From positions 2,802,001-2,866,000 of the forward strand of contig NZ_CP033365.1 in assembly GCF_013170825.1 (NCBI RefSeq): a stretch of 64,000 nucleotides of DNA, written 5' to 3'. This stretch comes from Mesorhizobium sp. NZP2298. GTDB lineage: Bacteria; Pseudomonadota; Alphaproteobacteria; Rhizobiales; Rhizobiaceae. The translations under genes were made by a program, and so were the position numbers. How positions within the stretch are numbered: position 1 is the first letter of the stretch; the number at the start of each line of letters is the position of its first letter. Below the pieces are notes generated by a model. It saw only the letters and a list, made by a program, of their open reading frames with translations, had not been told where the DNA came from and made no database searches. Positions 43,301 to 52,692 of this stretch are shown in pieces.

Positions 43301-44044
43301 TCAGATGCACTTGCCGCCATCGACGTTGAGGTCGACGCCGGTGATCATGCTGGCCTCGTCCGAGCACAGGAAGGCGGCGGCGTTGCCCATGTCCTGGGGC
43401 GTCGACAGCCGGCCGATCGGGATGGTGGCGACGACGCGGGCGCGGTTCTCCTCGCCGGAGCCGATGAAGGTCGACAGCAGCGGCGTGTCGCCGGCGACCG
43501 GGTTGATGGCGTTGACGCGGATGCCGAAGGGGGCGAGTTCCACCGCCATGGCCCGCGTCGCGGCGATCGCCCAGCCCTTGGAGGCGTTGTACCAGGTGAG
43601 GTTCGGGCGCGGCGAGACGCCGCCGGTGGAGGCGACGTTGAGGATCGCGCCCGATTTGATGGATTTGAAATGCGGGACCACGGCGCGGGAGCCATTGTAG
43701 ATCGAGCGCATGTTTACGTTGGCGATCCTGTCGAACAGGTCCTCGTCCATCGTCTCCAACGGCAAGGGCGGCTGGGCGACGCCGGCATTGTTGACCAGTA
43801 TGTCGAGGCCGCCAAAGGCCGACCGGGCGAGGTCGGCGGCCGCCTCGAAGCTTTCCAGTGTCGAGACGTCACCGGTGATCGGCCGCACCTTTTCGCCGAT
43901 CTCACCCGCGACCCTGGCCGCTGCCGCCTCGTCACGGTCCATCAGCACGACCAGCGCGCCCTCGGCGACGAATTTCCTGACGATTCCTTCGCCAAATCCC
44001 GAACCGCCACCGGTGACGATGGCGACCTTGCCAGCAAGTCTCAT
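43301..44044 (-). CDS. Short-chain dehydrogenase/reductase
   Basis: 247 residues: TGGGSGFG (11-18), 'NNAGVAQPP', 'YNASKGWAIAATR' (catalytic Tyr, Lys), 'DLNVDGGKCI'. First gene of the leftward four-gene operon, divergent from aldehyde dehydrogenase across 142 bp. Sugar or hydroxy-acid dehydrogenase is likely. Confidence 0.88.
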   Translation of the reverse strand: MRLAGKVAIVTGGGSGFGEGIVRKFVAEGALVVLMDRDEAAAARVAGEIGEKVRPITGDVSTLESFEAAADLARSAFGGLDILVNNAGVAQPPLPLETMDEDLFDRIANVNMRSIYNGSRAVVPHFKSIKSGAILNVASTGGVSPRPNLTWYNASKGWAIAATRAMAVELAPFGIRVNAINPVAGDTPLLSTFIGSGEENRARVVATIPIGRLSTPQDMGNAAAFLCSDEASMITGVDLNVDGGKCI

Positions 44045-44186
44045 ATCTGTTCCTCCGTTGCCGGCACCATCGTGGAAGTCGCCGTGATTGCACAGTCCGA
44101 TTATCTGAACGCCCTTTTAGCTTTCCTTGTTTGAGGTCGCCGGCAGCGGGAGTAATAGTCGCCACGGAATTCGTGAGGAGGACGCG

Positions 44187-45683
44187 ATGACGCTGAATTT
44201 CGACCCGAGGGCGAAGGCCACGACGCTCTACCATGGCGAATTCCGGCCGATGTTCATCGGCGGCAAGTGGGTGCCGGCGCAGTCCGGCCAGGAAATGCAG
44301 GCGCTCAACCCGGCCACGGGCGAGGTGCTGGCGACGGTGCCGCGCGGCGGCGCGGCCGACATCGATGCCGCGGTCAAGGCGGCACGCGCGGCCTTCGAAG
44401 GACCGTGGTCAAAATTCTCGCCCTACGAGCGGCAGTGCGTGCTGCTGCGCATCGCCGATCTGTTCGAGACGCATTGGGAAGAGCTCAGCGTTTCCGACAC
44501 GCTCGACATGGGCCTGCCGATCACGCGCACGCTGGCCAACCGGCGCCGCGTCATCGGCATGCTGCGCTTCTATGCCGGCATGGCGACGGCGCTGCACGGC
44601 GAATCCATCGACAATTCGATCCCAGGCGAGATCGTCTCCTTCACAAGGCGCGAGCCGGTAGGCGTCGTCGGCGCGATCATTCCCTGGAACGCGCCGACCG
44701 CCGCCTCGATCTGGAAGATCGCGCCGGCGCTCGCCACCGGCTGCACCATCGTGCTGAAGCCTTCCGAGGATGCGTCGCTGACGCCGTTGCTGATCGCCAG
44801 GCTGATGCAGGAAGCCGGCGTGCCCGATGGCGTCGTCAACATCGTCACCGGCACTGGGGCCGAGGCCGGCGCGCGGCTGGCCGAACATCCCGATGTCAAC
44901 AAGATCGTCTTCACCGGCTCGACGCTGACGGGCCAAGCGATTGCGCGGGCAGGGGTCACCAATCTCAAGCGCGTGTCGCTGGAGCTCGGCGGCAAGTCGC
45001 CGATCATCGTCTGCCGCGACGCCGATATCGACAAGGCCGTTCCGGTCGCGGCGATGGCGGTGTTCGTGCATTCGGGCCAGATCTGCATCGCCGGCTCGCG
45101 CCTGTTCGTGGCGCGCGAGATTCACGACGAATTCGTGCGCCGGGTGGCCGAGTTCGCCAGCAAATTGCGCATAGGCCACGGCATCGAGGCGGAGACCGAA
45201 ATCGGGCCGCTCATCAATGCCAGGCAGGCCGGCAAGGTGGAGGGCTACATCAAGGCCGGCAGCGACGAGGGCGCGGAACTGGTCGCCGGCGGATCGCGGC
45301 TGACGGGCGAGCTCTACGACGGCGGCAATTTCATCGCGCCGACGGTCTTCGGCGCGGTCTCGGACAAGATGACCATCGCGCGCGAAGAGATTTTCGGGCC
45401 GGTCATTTCCGCGATGCCGTTCGACACGCTCGACGAGGCGGTGACGCGCGCCAATGCCACGCCCTATGGGCTGGCCGCCGGCATCTTCACCACCCATCTC
45501 GGCACGGCGCACAAGCTGGCGCGCCGCGTCAAGGCCGGCTCGGTCTGGGTCAACATGTACCACGCCATCGACCCGGCCGTGCCGTTCGGCGGCATGAAGA
45601 TGTCCGGCTACGGCCGCGAGGGCGGCATCGAGCACCTGCATGAATATCTGGAGACGAAGGCCGTCTGGATCCAGACCGATTGA
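44187..45683 (+). CDS. NAD(P)-dependent aldehyde dehydrogenase
   Basis: 498 residues. Catalytic Cys300 in 'HSGQICIAGSR', general base Glu266 in 'LELGGKSP', Asn168 in 'IIPWNAP'. Oxidises an aldehyde to acid. ATG 44187 has GAGGAGG upstream; the open frame begins earlier at 44127 without a good site. Divergent from the SDR operon, suggesting shared control by the LysR protein at 45797, which is inference. Confidence 0.92.
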   Translation: MTLNFDPRAKATTLYHGEFRPMFIGGKWVPAQSGQEMQALNPATGEVLATVPRGGAADIDAAVKAARAAFEGPWSKFSPYERQCVLLRIADLFETHWEELSVSDTLDMGLPITRTLANRRRVIGMLRFYAGMATALHGESIDNSIPGEIVSFTRREPVGVVGAIIPWNAPTAASIWKIAPALATGCTIVLKPSEDASLTPLLIARLMQEAGVPDGVVNIVTGTGAEAGARLAEHPDVNKIVFTGSTLTGQAIARAGVTNLKRVSLELGGKSPIIVCRDADIDKAVPVAAMAVFVHSGQICIAGSRLFVAREIHDEFVRRVAEFASKLRIGHGIEAETEIGPLINARQAGKVEGYIKAGSDEGAELVAGGSRLTGELYDGGNFIAPTVFGAVSDKMTIAREEIFGPVISAMPFDTLDEAVTRANATPYGLAAGIFTTHLGTAHKLARRVKAGSVWVNMYHAIDPAVPFGGMKMSGYGREGGIEHLHEYLETKAVWIQTD

Positions 45684-45796
45684 GGGTATGCCGATATTCA
45701 GGTGAGGCCGGCCTGCAAATCACAAGTGCGCGAAGCCCCCCGCCTTCGTCATCCTAGGGCGAAGCTACAGACGGTGCGGCAAATCTCCAGCGGTGC

Positions 45797-46693
45797 TCAG
45801 TGCGCCAGTTCGCGCAGGTTGGTGCGGATGAGGTTCATCAGCTGTTCGGAGAAGGAGTGGTGCACATAGCCCCGCGCGGTGATGATGCCGACGGAGCGGT
45901 GGGCGTCGCGGTGGTCGATCGGCACGACGCGCATGCGCTCGTCATTGCGCGAGATGGCGATGCCGGGCACGACGCAGACGCCCAGTCCGGAGGAGGCGAG
46001 CGCCACGGCGGTCTGCGCGCTCTCGACCTCGTATTGCGGCTTGAGCTCGATGCCTTCGGCCGCCGTCAGCCGGTCGACGAGACCGCGCACCGCCGTCTTG
46101 CGGTTGAGCAGGATCAGCGGGTAACGCAGCAGGTCGGAGAGCAGCAGCTTCTTCTCGCCGCCGTATATTTCGGTGGGGATGCAGGCCATCAGCGGATCGT
46201 CGAGGATGGATTCGAACTGGAAGTCGGTCAGGTTGGGCAGTTCGGGGCCGATGTAGAACTCGACCTCCTGCTGCTGCAAAAGGCCAAGGGCCGCCTGCGG
46301 CGGGGTCTCGATGACCTCGACGACCGACCGGGGATAGCGCAGCTTGAAGGTGGCCAGTATGTCGCCCAGCCGGCTCGCGGCAAGCGTCGGGGCACAGGCG
46401 ATCTGCACCTTGCCCTTGCGCCGCGCGGCGATCTCGGTCAGCCGGTCAAGGCTGGCCTGCACCTGCGACATCGCATTGGCGATCTCCTCGAACAGGATCT
46501 GGCCTTCCGGCGTCAGGCTGGCGCGCTGCGCGGTGCGGATGAAAAGCGAGATGCCGATCTGCTCCTCGAGGTCGCGTATCTGCATGGAGACCGCCGATGG
46601 CGAGCGGTTGCTCTCTTCGGCGGCACGACGGAAGCTGCCGTTTTCGGCGGCCAGCAGGAACGTCTGCAGAAGTTTGAGGTTGATGCTGGACAT
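45797..46693 (-). CDS. LysR-family transcriptional regulator
   Basis: 298 residues, HTH 'NGSFRRAAEESNRSPSAVSMQIR' region (core 'AAEESNRSPSAVSMQI'), then a substrate-binding domain. Ligand unknown. It lies at the end of the oxidation cluster and next to the second ribose-type importer operon. Confidence 0.9.
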   Translation of the reverse strand: MSSINLKLLQTFLLAAENGSFRRAAEESNRSPSAVSMQIRDLEEQIGISLFIRTAQRASLTPEGQILFEEIANAMSQVQASLDRLTEIAARRKGKVQIACAPTLAASRLGDILATFKLRYPRSVVEVIETPPQAALGLLQQQEVEFYIGPELPNLTDFQFESILDDPLMACIPTEIYGGEKKLLLSDLLRYPLILLNRKTAVRGLVDRLTAAEGIELKPQYEVESAQTAVALASSGLGVCVVPGIAISRNDERMRVVPIDHRDAHRSVGIITARGYVHHSFSEQLMNLIRTNLRELAH

Positions 46694-46781
46694 GTCCGCT
46701 CGGGCAGGTGATCTGACCTCCTGACCTATTCAGACGCGGAACCGATTGCAAGGCAATAGGGCTCGCCAGGCATTGGTCCTG

Positions 46782-46899
46782 GCTTGGATCGGTTCGATGA
46801 TTGGTAGAATCATCGAACCGATCCAAGCTTTTGTTTTCACGCTATTCCGGACGGAAAACCGCTACGCGCTTTTCCTGGAATTACTTTTGCCGGCAAAAG
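46782..46899. repeat. RIME-type element 4 with three successive palindromes
   Basis: 46782-46828 has perfect 21-bp arms, 5-nt loop; 46841-46883 is a half element with GGAAAA/TTTTCC; 46884-46899 is the perfect palindrome CTTTTGCCGGCAAAAG. The T-rich run after the first hairpin faces right, opposite to both neighbouring genes, so a terminator for them is unlikely; a repeat origin is preferred. Confidence 0.7.
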
Positions 46900-46918
46900 C
46901 GCCCCTGTTCCGCCAGGG

Positions 46919-48415
46919 TCAGTGGACGGCGGCGAACATGACGCGTTCCTCGGTCGCGTCCGACAGCATCATCTCCTCGACCACGCGGCCGCGCTTGACG
47001 ACCAGGATACGGTCGGAAACGGCAAGGATTTCAGGCAGATAGGAAGAGATGACGACGACGGCCATGCCCTGGTCGGCGAGATCGCTGATGAGCTGGTGGA
47101 TCTCGACGATGGCGCCGACATCGACGCCGCGCGTCGGCTCGTCGAAGATCACCAGCTTCGGCTTCTGGATCAGCGACTTGGCGATCACGACCTTTTGCTG
47201 ATTGCCGCCGGAGAGTTCGATCATCCGGGCGCGGTCGCTGGTCTGCCGCAGGCTCAGGCGCTCGCCCCATTCGCGGGCAAGCTGCCTGGCGCGCGCCAGC
47301 GACACCATCGAGACCGGGTTGGCGCCCTCGGTGAGTTCGCCGATCTGCAGGTTCTCGCCGGCCGTCATGGTCTCGAAGAAGCCGTCGAGCTTGCGGTCCT
47401 CGGTGACATAGACGATGCCGTCGCGCACCGCCGGCCTTGGCACGCGGTAGCGCACCGACTTGCCGAGCAGGCGGATTTCGCCGCCGTGGAAGATGTTGCG
47501 CTTCAACAGGCCGGCAACGACCTTGGCCATTTCGGTGCGGCCGGCGCCGACGAGGCCGAACATGCCGGTGACCTGGCCCGAAAAGACCGAGAAGGACGAG
47601 TTGCGCACCAGGCCGGCGCAGGACAGGTTCTCCACCGAAAGCACCTTGTCGCCATAGGGCCGCGCCGCGCGCTTGACCTCGCCATGCAGCGTTTCGGTCA
47701 GGGTGCGGCCGACCATCGCCTGCACGATGGTGGCGCGGGTGAAGCCCTTGGCATCTCCCGAAGCGACGATCTCGCCGTCGCGCATGACGGTGATGCGGTC
47801 GGCGACATCAAGCGCCTCTTCCAGCGCGTGGCTGATGAAGATGATGGCGATGCCTTCCTTGACCAGGCGTTGCAGCAGGTTGAAGAAGTGGCTCTTTTCT
47901 TCAGGCGTCAGGGTTGCCGTCGGTTCGTCGAAGATGATGACGCGGGCCTTGTGGTGGACGGCGCGCGCGATCTCCACCATCTGCTTGTGCGCCGCGCCCA
48001 GCGTGCTGACCTGCGCGGTCGGGTCGACCTGGAAGCCCATGCCGGCGAGGAACTGACGCGCCTGGATGTAGAGGCCGCGCAGCCGGTTGAACATCTTCTC
48101 TTCGCCGAGATAGAGGTTCTGCGCCACGGTCATGGCCGGCACCAGATTGGTTTCCTGGAACACCATGGCAATGCCGGCGCGCAGCGCTTCGGCGGGTGTG
48201 GCGAAGGACACGTCCTTGCCGTCGAAGGTCATCTTACCCTCGGTCAGCTTGAACACGCCCGCCATGACCTTGGTCAGCGTCGACTTGCCGGCGCCGTTTT
48301 CGCCGAGCAGTGCGTGGATCTCGCCCTTGCGCAGGTCGAAATTGACGTTCTTGAAGGCGGGGATGCGCGAGAAGGCCTTGGTGGCGTCCCTGAGCTCGAT
48401 GATGTTATCCGACAT
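46919..48415 (-). CDS. Ribose-type ABC transporter ATP-binding protein (second system)
   Basis: 498 residues, double ATPase. First Walker A 'LGENGAGKSTL', 'IIFDEPTATLTPEE'; second domain 'FGLVGAGRTEM', 'LSGGNQQKVVIAKSL', 'IFDEPTRGVDVGA'. Last gene of a five-gene operon that runs leftward from 53697. Confidence 0.92.
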   Translation of the reverse strand: MSDNIIELRDATKAFSRIPAFKNVNFDLRKGEIHALLGENGAGKSTLTKVMAGVFKLTEGKMTFDGKDVSFATPAEALRAGIAMVFQETNLVPAMTVAQNLYLGEEKMFNRLRGLYIQARQFLAGMGFQVDPTAQVSTLGAAHKQMVEIARAVHHKARVIIFDEPTATLTPEEKSHFFNLLQRLVKEGIAIIFISHALEEALDVADRITVMRDGEIVASGDAKGFTRATIVQAMVGRTLTETLHGEVKRAARPYGDKVLSVENLSCAGLVRNSSFSVFSGQVTGMFGLVGAGRTEMAKVVAGLLKRNIFHGGEIRLLGKSVRYRVPRPAVRDGIVYVTEDRKLDGFFETMTAGENLQIGELTEGANPVSMVSLARARQLAREWGERLSLRQTSDRARMIELSGGNQQKVVIAKSLIQKPKLVIFDEPTRGVDVGAIVEIHQLISDLADQGMAVVVISSYLPEILAVSDRILVVKRGRVVEEMMLSDATEERVMFAAVH

Positions 48416-48418
48416 CGC

Positions 48419-49513
48419 TTAACCCCGCTTGCCGCCGGCGGCCCCGGCCACGCGCACCACCCTCGAGCCGCCGCGCGAGGCGACCAGCAGGTCATCGCCC
48501 GCCTCGCAGGCGCTCACGGTGCCGTGCACCGTGCCGTCGGCGCGCGAATGGAGACTCGACAGCGGCTTCATGTTCTGGTCGCAGTGCACCACCAGCCCGT
48601 AGGATCGGGTGACCGCATAAGGCTTCAGCACATTCATCTGCTTGAGCTGGCTGCCCTGCATCGGTTCGCGGTAGTCGCGCCATGAACTCAGCGACGGTGC
48701 CATCCAATAGGCTTCGGGGACCTCGGCCAGCATGCGCTTGCGGTAGGCCTCCTCGCGCAGGATGAACTCCACCAGCTGGTTGCGGACGGAATAGAAGGTC
48801 AGCCAGTAGCCGGCATTGAAGGCGGGGGCTATGCGCGCGGGATAGGCCGGAAGGTGTTCCAGCACCGGCATTGTCGCCTTGGTGGCGAGGTCGATGGCCA
48901 GCACACGATGGCGCCAGGCCTCGGTGACGTAGATGCGGTTCGAGCCGGTGGTGGCGATGCCGGCCGGCCAGGCCAGGCCGTCACGGATCAGTTCCAGCCG
49001 GCCGCTCTTCAGGTCGAGACGCCAGAGCGAACCGGACGCGTTCTTCTGCATCAGGTCGCGGCGCCAGCCGGTCGCGGGTACCGACGCCGAGCCATTGGCG
49101 ATCAGCAGGCTGTTGCTGTCGAGGAAGGTGAGGGCGGTGATGCAGGAGAGCGGCCGCGCTTCGTCGCCTGTCGCTTCGCGCCCGTCATGCAGGCCGCCCC
49201 GGATGACGACACCCTTGCCGTCGATCGCCAGCGCGGTCATGCCGCGGGCATGGGCAAGTGCCGTGATCTCACCGGGGAATTCCTGCAGCACCTCCGCATG
49301 GCCGTCGGCGCCAAAACGCACCAGCGCGGCGGCACTGCTCGCCAGCACGCCTTTGTCGGTGCGCACGAGATTGTCGGCCTCGGCGAGGCTGGCGAAGGTC
49401 CCGGCTTCCTCGAGGCCCTGGTTGGGCAGCAAGGGGCCGTCAAGCGTCGGCACCGTCACCGCCCAGTCGCCACGGCCGAGAAAACGGTCGAAAAGCTGGC
49501 TCACGGCGCTCAT
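48419..49513 (-). CDS. Free SMP-30/gluconolactonase-like beta-propeller protein
   Basis: 364 residues, strictosidine-synthase/SMP-30-like propeller ('IATTGSNRIYVTEAWRHRVL', 'YWMAPSLSSWRDYREP'). No signal peptide, so cytoplasmic. Begins by ATGA overlap with the permease-propeller fusion. May hydrolyse a sugar lactone; metal residues could not be placed with certainty. Confidence 0.78.
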   Translation of the reverse strand: MSAVSQLFDRFLGRGDWAVTVPTLDGPLLPNQGLEEAGTFASLAEADNLVRTDKGVLASSAAALVRFGADGHAEVLQEFPGEITALAHARGMTALAIDGKGVVIRGGLHDGREATGDEARPLSCITALTFLDSNSLLIANGSASVPATGWRRDLMQKNASGSLWRLDLKSGRLELIRDGLAWPAGIATTGSNRIYVTEAWRHRVLAIDLATKATMPVLEHLPAYPARIAPAFNAGYWLTFYSVRNQLVEFILREEAYRKRMLAEVPEAYWMAPSLSSWRDYREPMQGSQLKQMNVLKPYAVTRSYGLVVHCDQNMKPLSSLHSRADGTVHGTVSACEAGDDLLVASRGGSRVVRVAGAAGGKRG

Positions 49514-51627
49514 GCCTTTTTGCCCCAGTAGGAATCCGAGCTGAACCAGTTGGGATCGACGCCCTTGAGCGGCAGCGTGCCCATGCGGTTGTTGAAGATG
49601 CCGCAGAGATAAAGCACGCCCTTGTGCTCGCGCATCGAGGTGATCATCGGATGCTTCTCGCCGGCGCGGTCCCATAGGCTTTCGAGAATCTGGCCCTTTT
49701 CGTCGAAGCGCAGCACGCAGCCGGTGTTGAGGTTGGGCATCAGCCAGGCATCTTCCGAGACGCGCCGCGCCATGCGGCGGCGGAAGCCCGGCATTTCCAG
49801 CGACAGGTCGAGCGCCGGCGTGCGCATGCCCATCAAGGCCAGCCAGTAGGTGCCGTCCGAGGCGCGGTTGATGTTGTCGGGATAGCCGGGCAATCCCTCG
49901 ATGACCCGCTCGACCTTGCCCTTCTTCGGGCCGTCGAAATAGTAGCGGCTGATGCGGCAGGCCCAGCTTTCGGCGAACAGCACGGACTGGCCGTCGAAGG
50001 CCGTGCAGATGCCGTTCGGGAAGACCAGGTTCGACAGCAGCGTGCGGGTCGAGCCGGATTTGGGATCGTGGACGATGATGCGCCCGTTGCCGCGGCTTTC
50101 CAGCGCATCGGCATACCAGTCATGCATCTCGAAGCGCACGGTGGCTTCGGAGAAGACGATGCGGCCATCGGGAAGGATGTCACAATCATCGGCGAGCTTC
50201 ATGGTCGAGTCGTCGACGACCGATGTCAGCGAGCGGTTGGTCTCGGCCGTCAGCAGCTTCACATCGCCATTCGGAGCGACCCGGTAGAGGCCCATGCCGG
50301 CGACGCAGATGACTAGATTGTCGTCGCGGTCGAAGGCCATGCCGAGTGGCGAGCCGCCAATATGGGCGAACACTTCACTCTCGGTGTAATGCGGCGGCTT
50401 GAAGCGCAGTATGTCGCCCTGACGGGTACCGGTGTAGAGGCGGTCCTGACGGTCGAAGATGACATCCTCCGCGCCGTCGAGGATGCCAAGGCCGATGACG
50501 CCGACATCCTTCAGCCGGTCGTTCACCGCTATCGGCGTGCCCGGCGCGGTCGAGATCGGCTCGCGCATCTTGGCGAAGGTCGGCGAGATGTACACGCTGC
50601 GCAGGATCTTGTGGCGGTTCTTCACCCAGCGCACGTCGAGCAGGACCGAGAAAAGCAGCACCAGACCGAGGATCAGATAGTTGACCGGGCCGGACACGGC
50701 CAGGGCTAGCAGGCTGTTCGACAGGACGAGCACGAAGATCGTCCCCATGAGCGCCTTGGCCACCGAGCCGCGCCCGCCGCCAAGCGAGATGCCGCCGAGC
50801 ACCGTCGCGGTCAGCACCTGCAGTTCCAGCCCGGTGCCGATATCGGAAGCAGCACTGCCGATGCGGGCCGAGAAGAAGAAGCCGGAGAGCGCGACCAGCA
50901 CCGAGCACAGCACGTAGGCGCTGAACAGGGTGAAGCGCACATTGATACCGGCATTGTAGGCGGAACGGCGCGCACCGCCGACCGCGAACAGCCGCCAGCC
51001 ATAGCGGGCGCGCGACAGGACGAGATGGATCACCAGTGCGATGACCACGAAGACGACGAAGGAGGTCGGCACCCCCCAGATCGTGCCGAAGCCGAGAAAA
51101 TCATAGATCGGGGAATCCGGCCCGCTGGTGACGATCGGCGTCGAGACCTGCGGGAAGATGACGTCGAAGGTCGAGCGGTAGATGATGAGCGTGACCAGCG
51201 TGGTCAGGAAGGCCCGCATGCGCAGGAAGCCGACCAGGAAGCCATTGATGGCGCCGCAGACGACGCCCAGCCCGAGGCAGGCCAGCAGGCCGGTACCGAA
51301 ACTCCATTGCCCGACATTCATGCCGTAGAGCGTCACCAGCACGGCGAGCGCGAAGGTCGAGCCGACCGACAGGTCGATACCGCCCGAGACCATGACGATG
51401 GTCATGCCGAGCACGACCAGGCCGAGCTCGGCGGTCTGGCCGCTGAGATTGGTCAGCGTCGCGACGCTCCAGAAGCCCGGCACGATCGAGCCGAAGATCG
51501 CGCACAGAATGATCAGCGCCGTGAAGGGGATGACGCTGTCGATCCACTTCTTGGTCAGGATCTCCCCGACCACGTGGTCGGGGAGCAGGCGGTAGCGCCA
51601 GCGCACAAGGCTTTCGGCCATGCTCAT
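49510..51627 (-). CDS. Fusion of ribose-type ABC permease and SMP-30-like beta-propeller
   Basis: 705 residues. 1-340 is an RbsC-family permease ('MVSGGIDLSVGSTFALAVLV', 'GGISLGGGRGSVAKALMGT'); about 341-385 a linker; 385-705 a six-blade-type propeller ('AEDVIFDRQDRLYTGTRQGD', 'FPNGICTAFDGQSVLFAES', 'GLPGYPDNINRASDGTYWLA'). The permease C-terminus should be cytoplasmic, so the propeller would sit at the inner mouth of the channel. No stop or frame break separates the parts. ATG 51627 or 51621 both possible. Confidence 0.88.
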   Translation of the reverse strand: MSMAESLVRWRYRLLPDHVVGEILTKKWIDSVIPFTALIILCAIFGSIVPGFWSVATLTNLSGQTAELGLVVLGMTIVMVSGGIDLSVGSTFALAVLVTLYGMNVGQWSFGTGLLACLGLGVVCGAINGFLVGFLRMRAFLTTLVTLIIYRSTFDVIFPQVSTPIVTSGPDSPIYDFLGFGTIWGVPTSFVVFVVIALVIHLVLSRARYGWRLFAVGGARRSAYNAGINVRFTLFSAYVLCSVLVALSGFFFSARIGSAASDIGTGLELQVLTATVLGGISLGGGRGSVAKALMGTIFVLVLSNSLLALAVSGPVNYLILGLVLLFSVLLDVRWVKNRHKILRSVYISPTFAKMREPISTAPGTPIAVNDRLKDVGVIGLGILDGAEDVIFDRQDRLYTGTRQGDILRFKPPHYTESEVFAHIGGSPLGMAFDRDDNLVICVAGMGLYRVAPNGDVKLLTAETNRSLTSVVDDSTMKLADDCDILPDGRIVFSEATVRFEMHDWYADALESRGNGRIIVHDPKSGSTRTLLSNLVFPNGICTAFDGQSVLFAESWACRISRYYFDGPKKGKVERVIEGLPGYPDNINRASDGTYWLALMGMRTPALDLSLEMPGFRRRMARRVSEDAWLMPNLNTGCVLRFDEKGQILESLWDRAGEKHPMITSMREHKGVLYLCGIFNNRMGTLPLKGVDPNWFSSDSYWGKKA

Positions 51628-51639
51628 CAGGACAGTCCG

Positions 51640-52656
51640 TTACTTGAGCTCGTCCAGCTTCCAGCAGTTCCTGCCGGTGGCGTTGGTCTTGTCGACGCGG
51701 GTGATCGGACCGAAGAAGATGGTCTTCTCGCTGCCCGCCTGCCGCTCGGGATGCTGCAGCAATTCCGAAATCTGCTGCGCGGCGATCTCCGCCTGGATGG
51801 GCGAGTTGAAGTTGAAGATCACATCGAGCAGGCCGTTCTTGATGCTCTCGCAGCCGGTGGCGCTGCCCGCGCCATTGGTGACGATGGTCACCTGATCCTG
51901 CTTGCCGGCGGCCGCGACGGCGGCACCGGCGCCGACTTCGGCGTTGTCCCAGATGCCCATGATGCCGCACAGGTCCGGATGCTGCTGGAGGACCGTCTCG
52001 GTGATCTGGCGGGCTTTTTCGCTCATGTAGTCGGCCGGCTGGTCGGAGACGAGCTGCAGTTCGGGATTGGCCTTCAGCACCTCATCGATGCCGGTGCGCA
52101 TGTAGATGTTGGCCGCGCCCGTCTGGACGCCGGCAAGCCAGACCACCTTGTGCGAGACGGCATTCGGCCCGGTGCAGTGCTTGGCCAGTTCGCCCATTTC
52201 GAGACGGCCCATCTCGATCCAATCATTGCCGACATAGCTGTCGGTCTGGGTCGCCGACTGCATGTTGACCTGCAGCACCTTGATGCCGGCGGCCTGCGCC
52301 TGCTTCAGCAAGCGGGCATAGGTCTGCACGTCGGGGTTCTGCACGATGATCAGGTCCGGCTTCTCGGCGATGGCGCCCTGCATGGCGCGGATGCCGGCAT
52401 TGGTGTCGCCGTTGGGATCGCGCACTTCGAGGCTGAAGCCGTAGCGGGCGGCATGACGCTGCCATACCACCACCCAGGACTGGTTGAGGTCCATGCCTTG
52501 CGAGATTGGCACGAAGATCACCTTCTTGCCCTTGAGCGACTCCAGGTAGGGGGCGCGCCCGACCTGGTCGGTTTCCTGCGCCGTGGTGACGTTCGCGGCG
52601 CTGAGCAGCGTGAGCGCCGTCAGGCCCGCGAACAGGCAGTTCTTGAATAACTTCAT
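51640..52656 (-). CDS. Sugar ABC transporter binding protein (RbsB-like, second system)
   Basis: 338 residues with signal peptide to about 'NVTTAQ'. Peripla_BP_4 features: 'AIAEKPDLIIVQNPDVQTY', 'GIMGIWDNAEVGAGAAVAAAG'. Ligand probably a sugar or sugar acid. Lies between two permease genes. Confidence 0.9.
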   Translation of the reverse strand: MKLFKNCLFAGLTALTLLSAANVTTAQETDQVGRAPYLESLKGKKVIFVPISQGMDLNQSWVVVWQRHAARYGFSLEVRDPNGDTNAGIRAMQGAIAEKPDLIIVQNPDVQTYARLLKQAQAAGIKVLQVNMQSATQTDSYVGNDWIEMGRLEMGELAKHCTGPNAVSHKVVWLAGVQTGAANIYMRTGIDEVLKANPELQLVSDQPADYMSEKARQITETVLQQHPDLCGIMGIWDNAEVGAGAAVAAAGKQDQVTIVTNGAGSATGCESIKNGLLDVIFNFNSPIQAEIAAQQISELLQHPERQAGSEKTIFFGPITRVDKTNATGRNCWKLDELK

Positions 52657-52692
52657 GGTTTCCTCCCTGATTGATGTTTCGGCTTGATGTTT

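Noticed and set aside
42209..44134. 641-codon open frame on the plus strand
   Set aside because: It runs antisense to the dehydrogenase and SDR genes and its product is a low-complexity mix typical of antisense GC-rich DNA.
46782..46828. Rho-independent terminator
   Set aside because: The T-rich run follows the hairpin only on the plus strand, whereas both adjacent genes are on the minus strand; RIME repeat preferred.
46922..48685. 587-codon open frame on the plus strand
   Set aside because: Antisense to the well-supported RbsA-like ATPase gene; no ribosome site and no recognisable domain.
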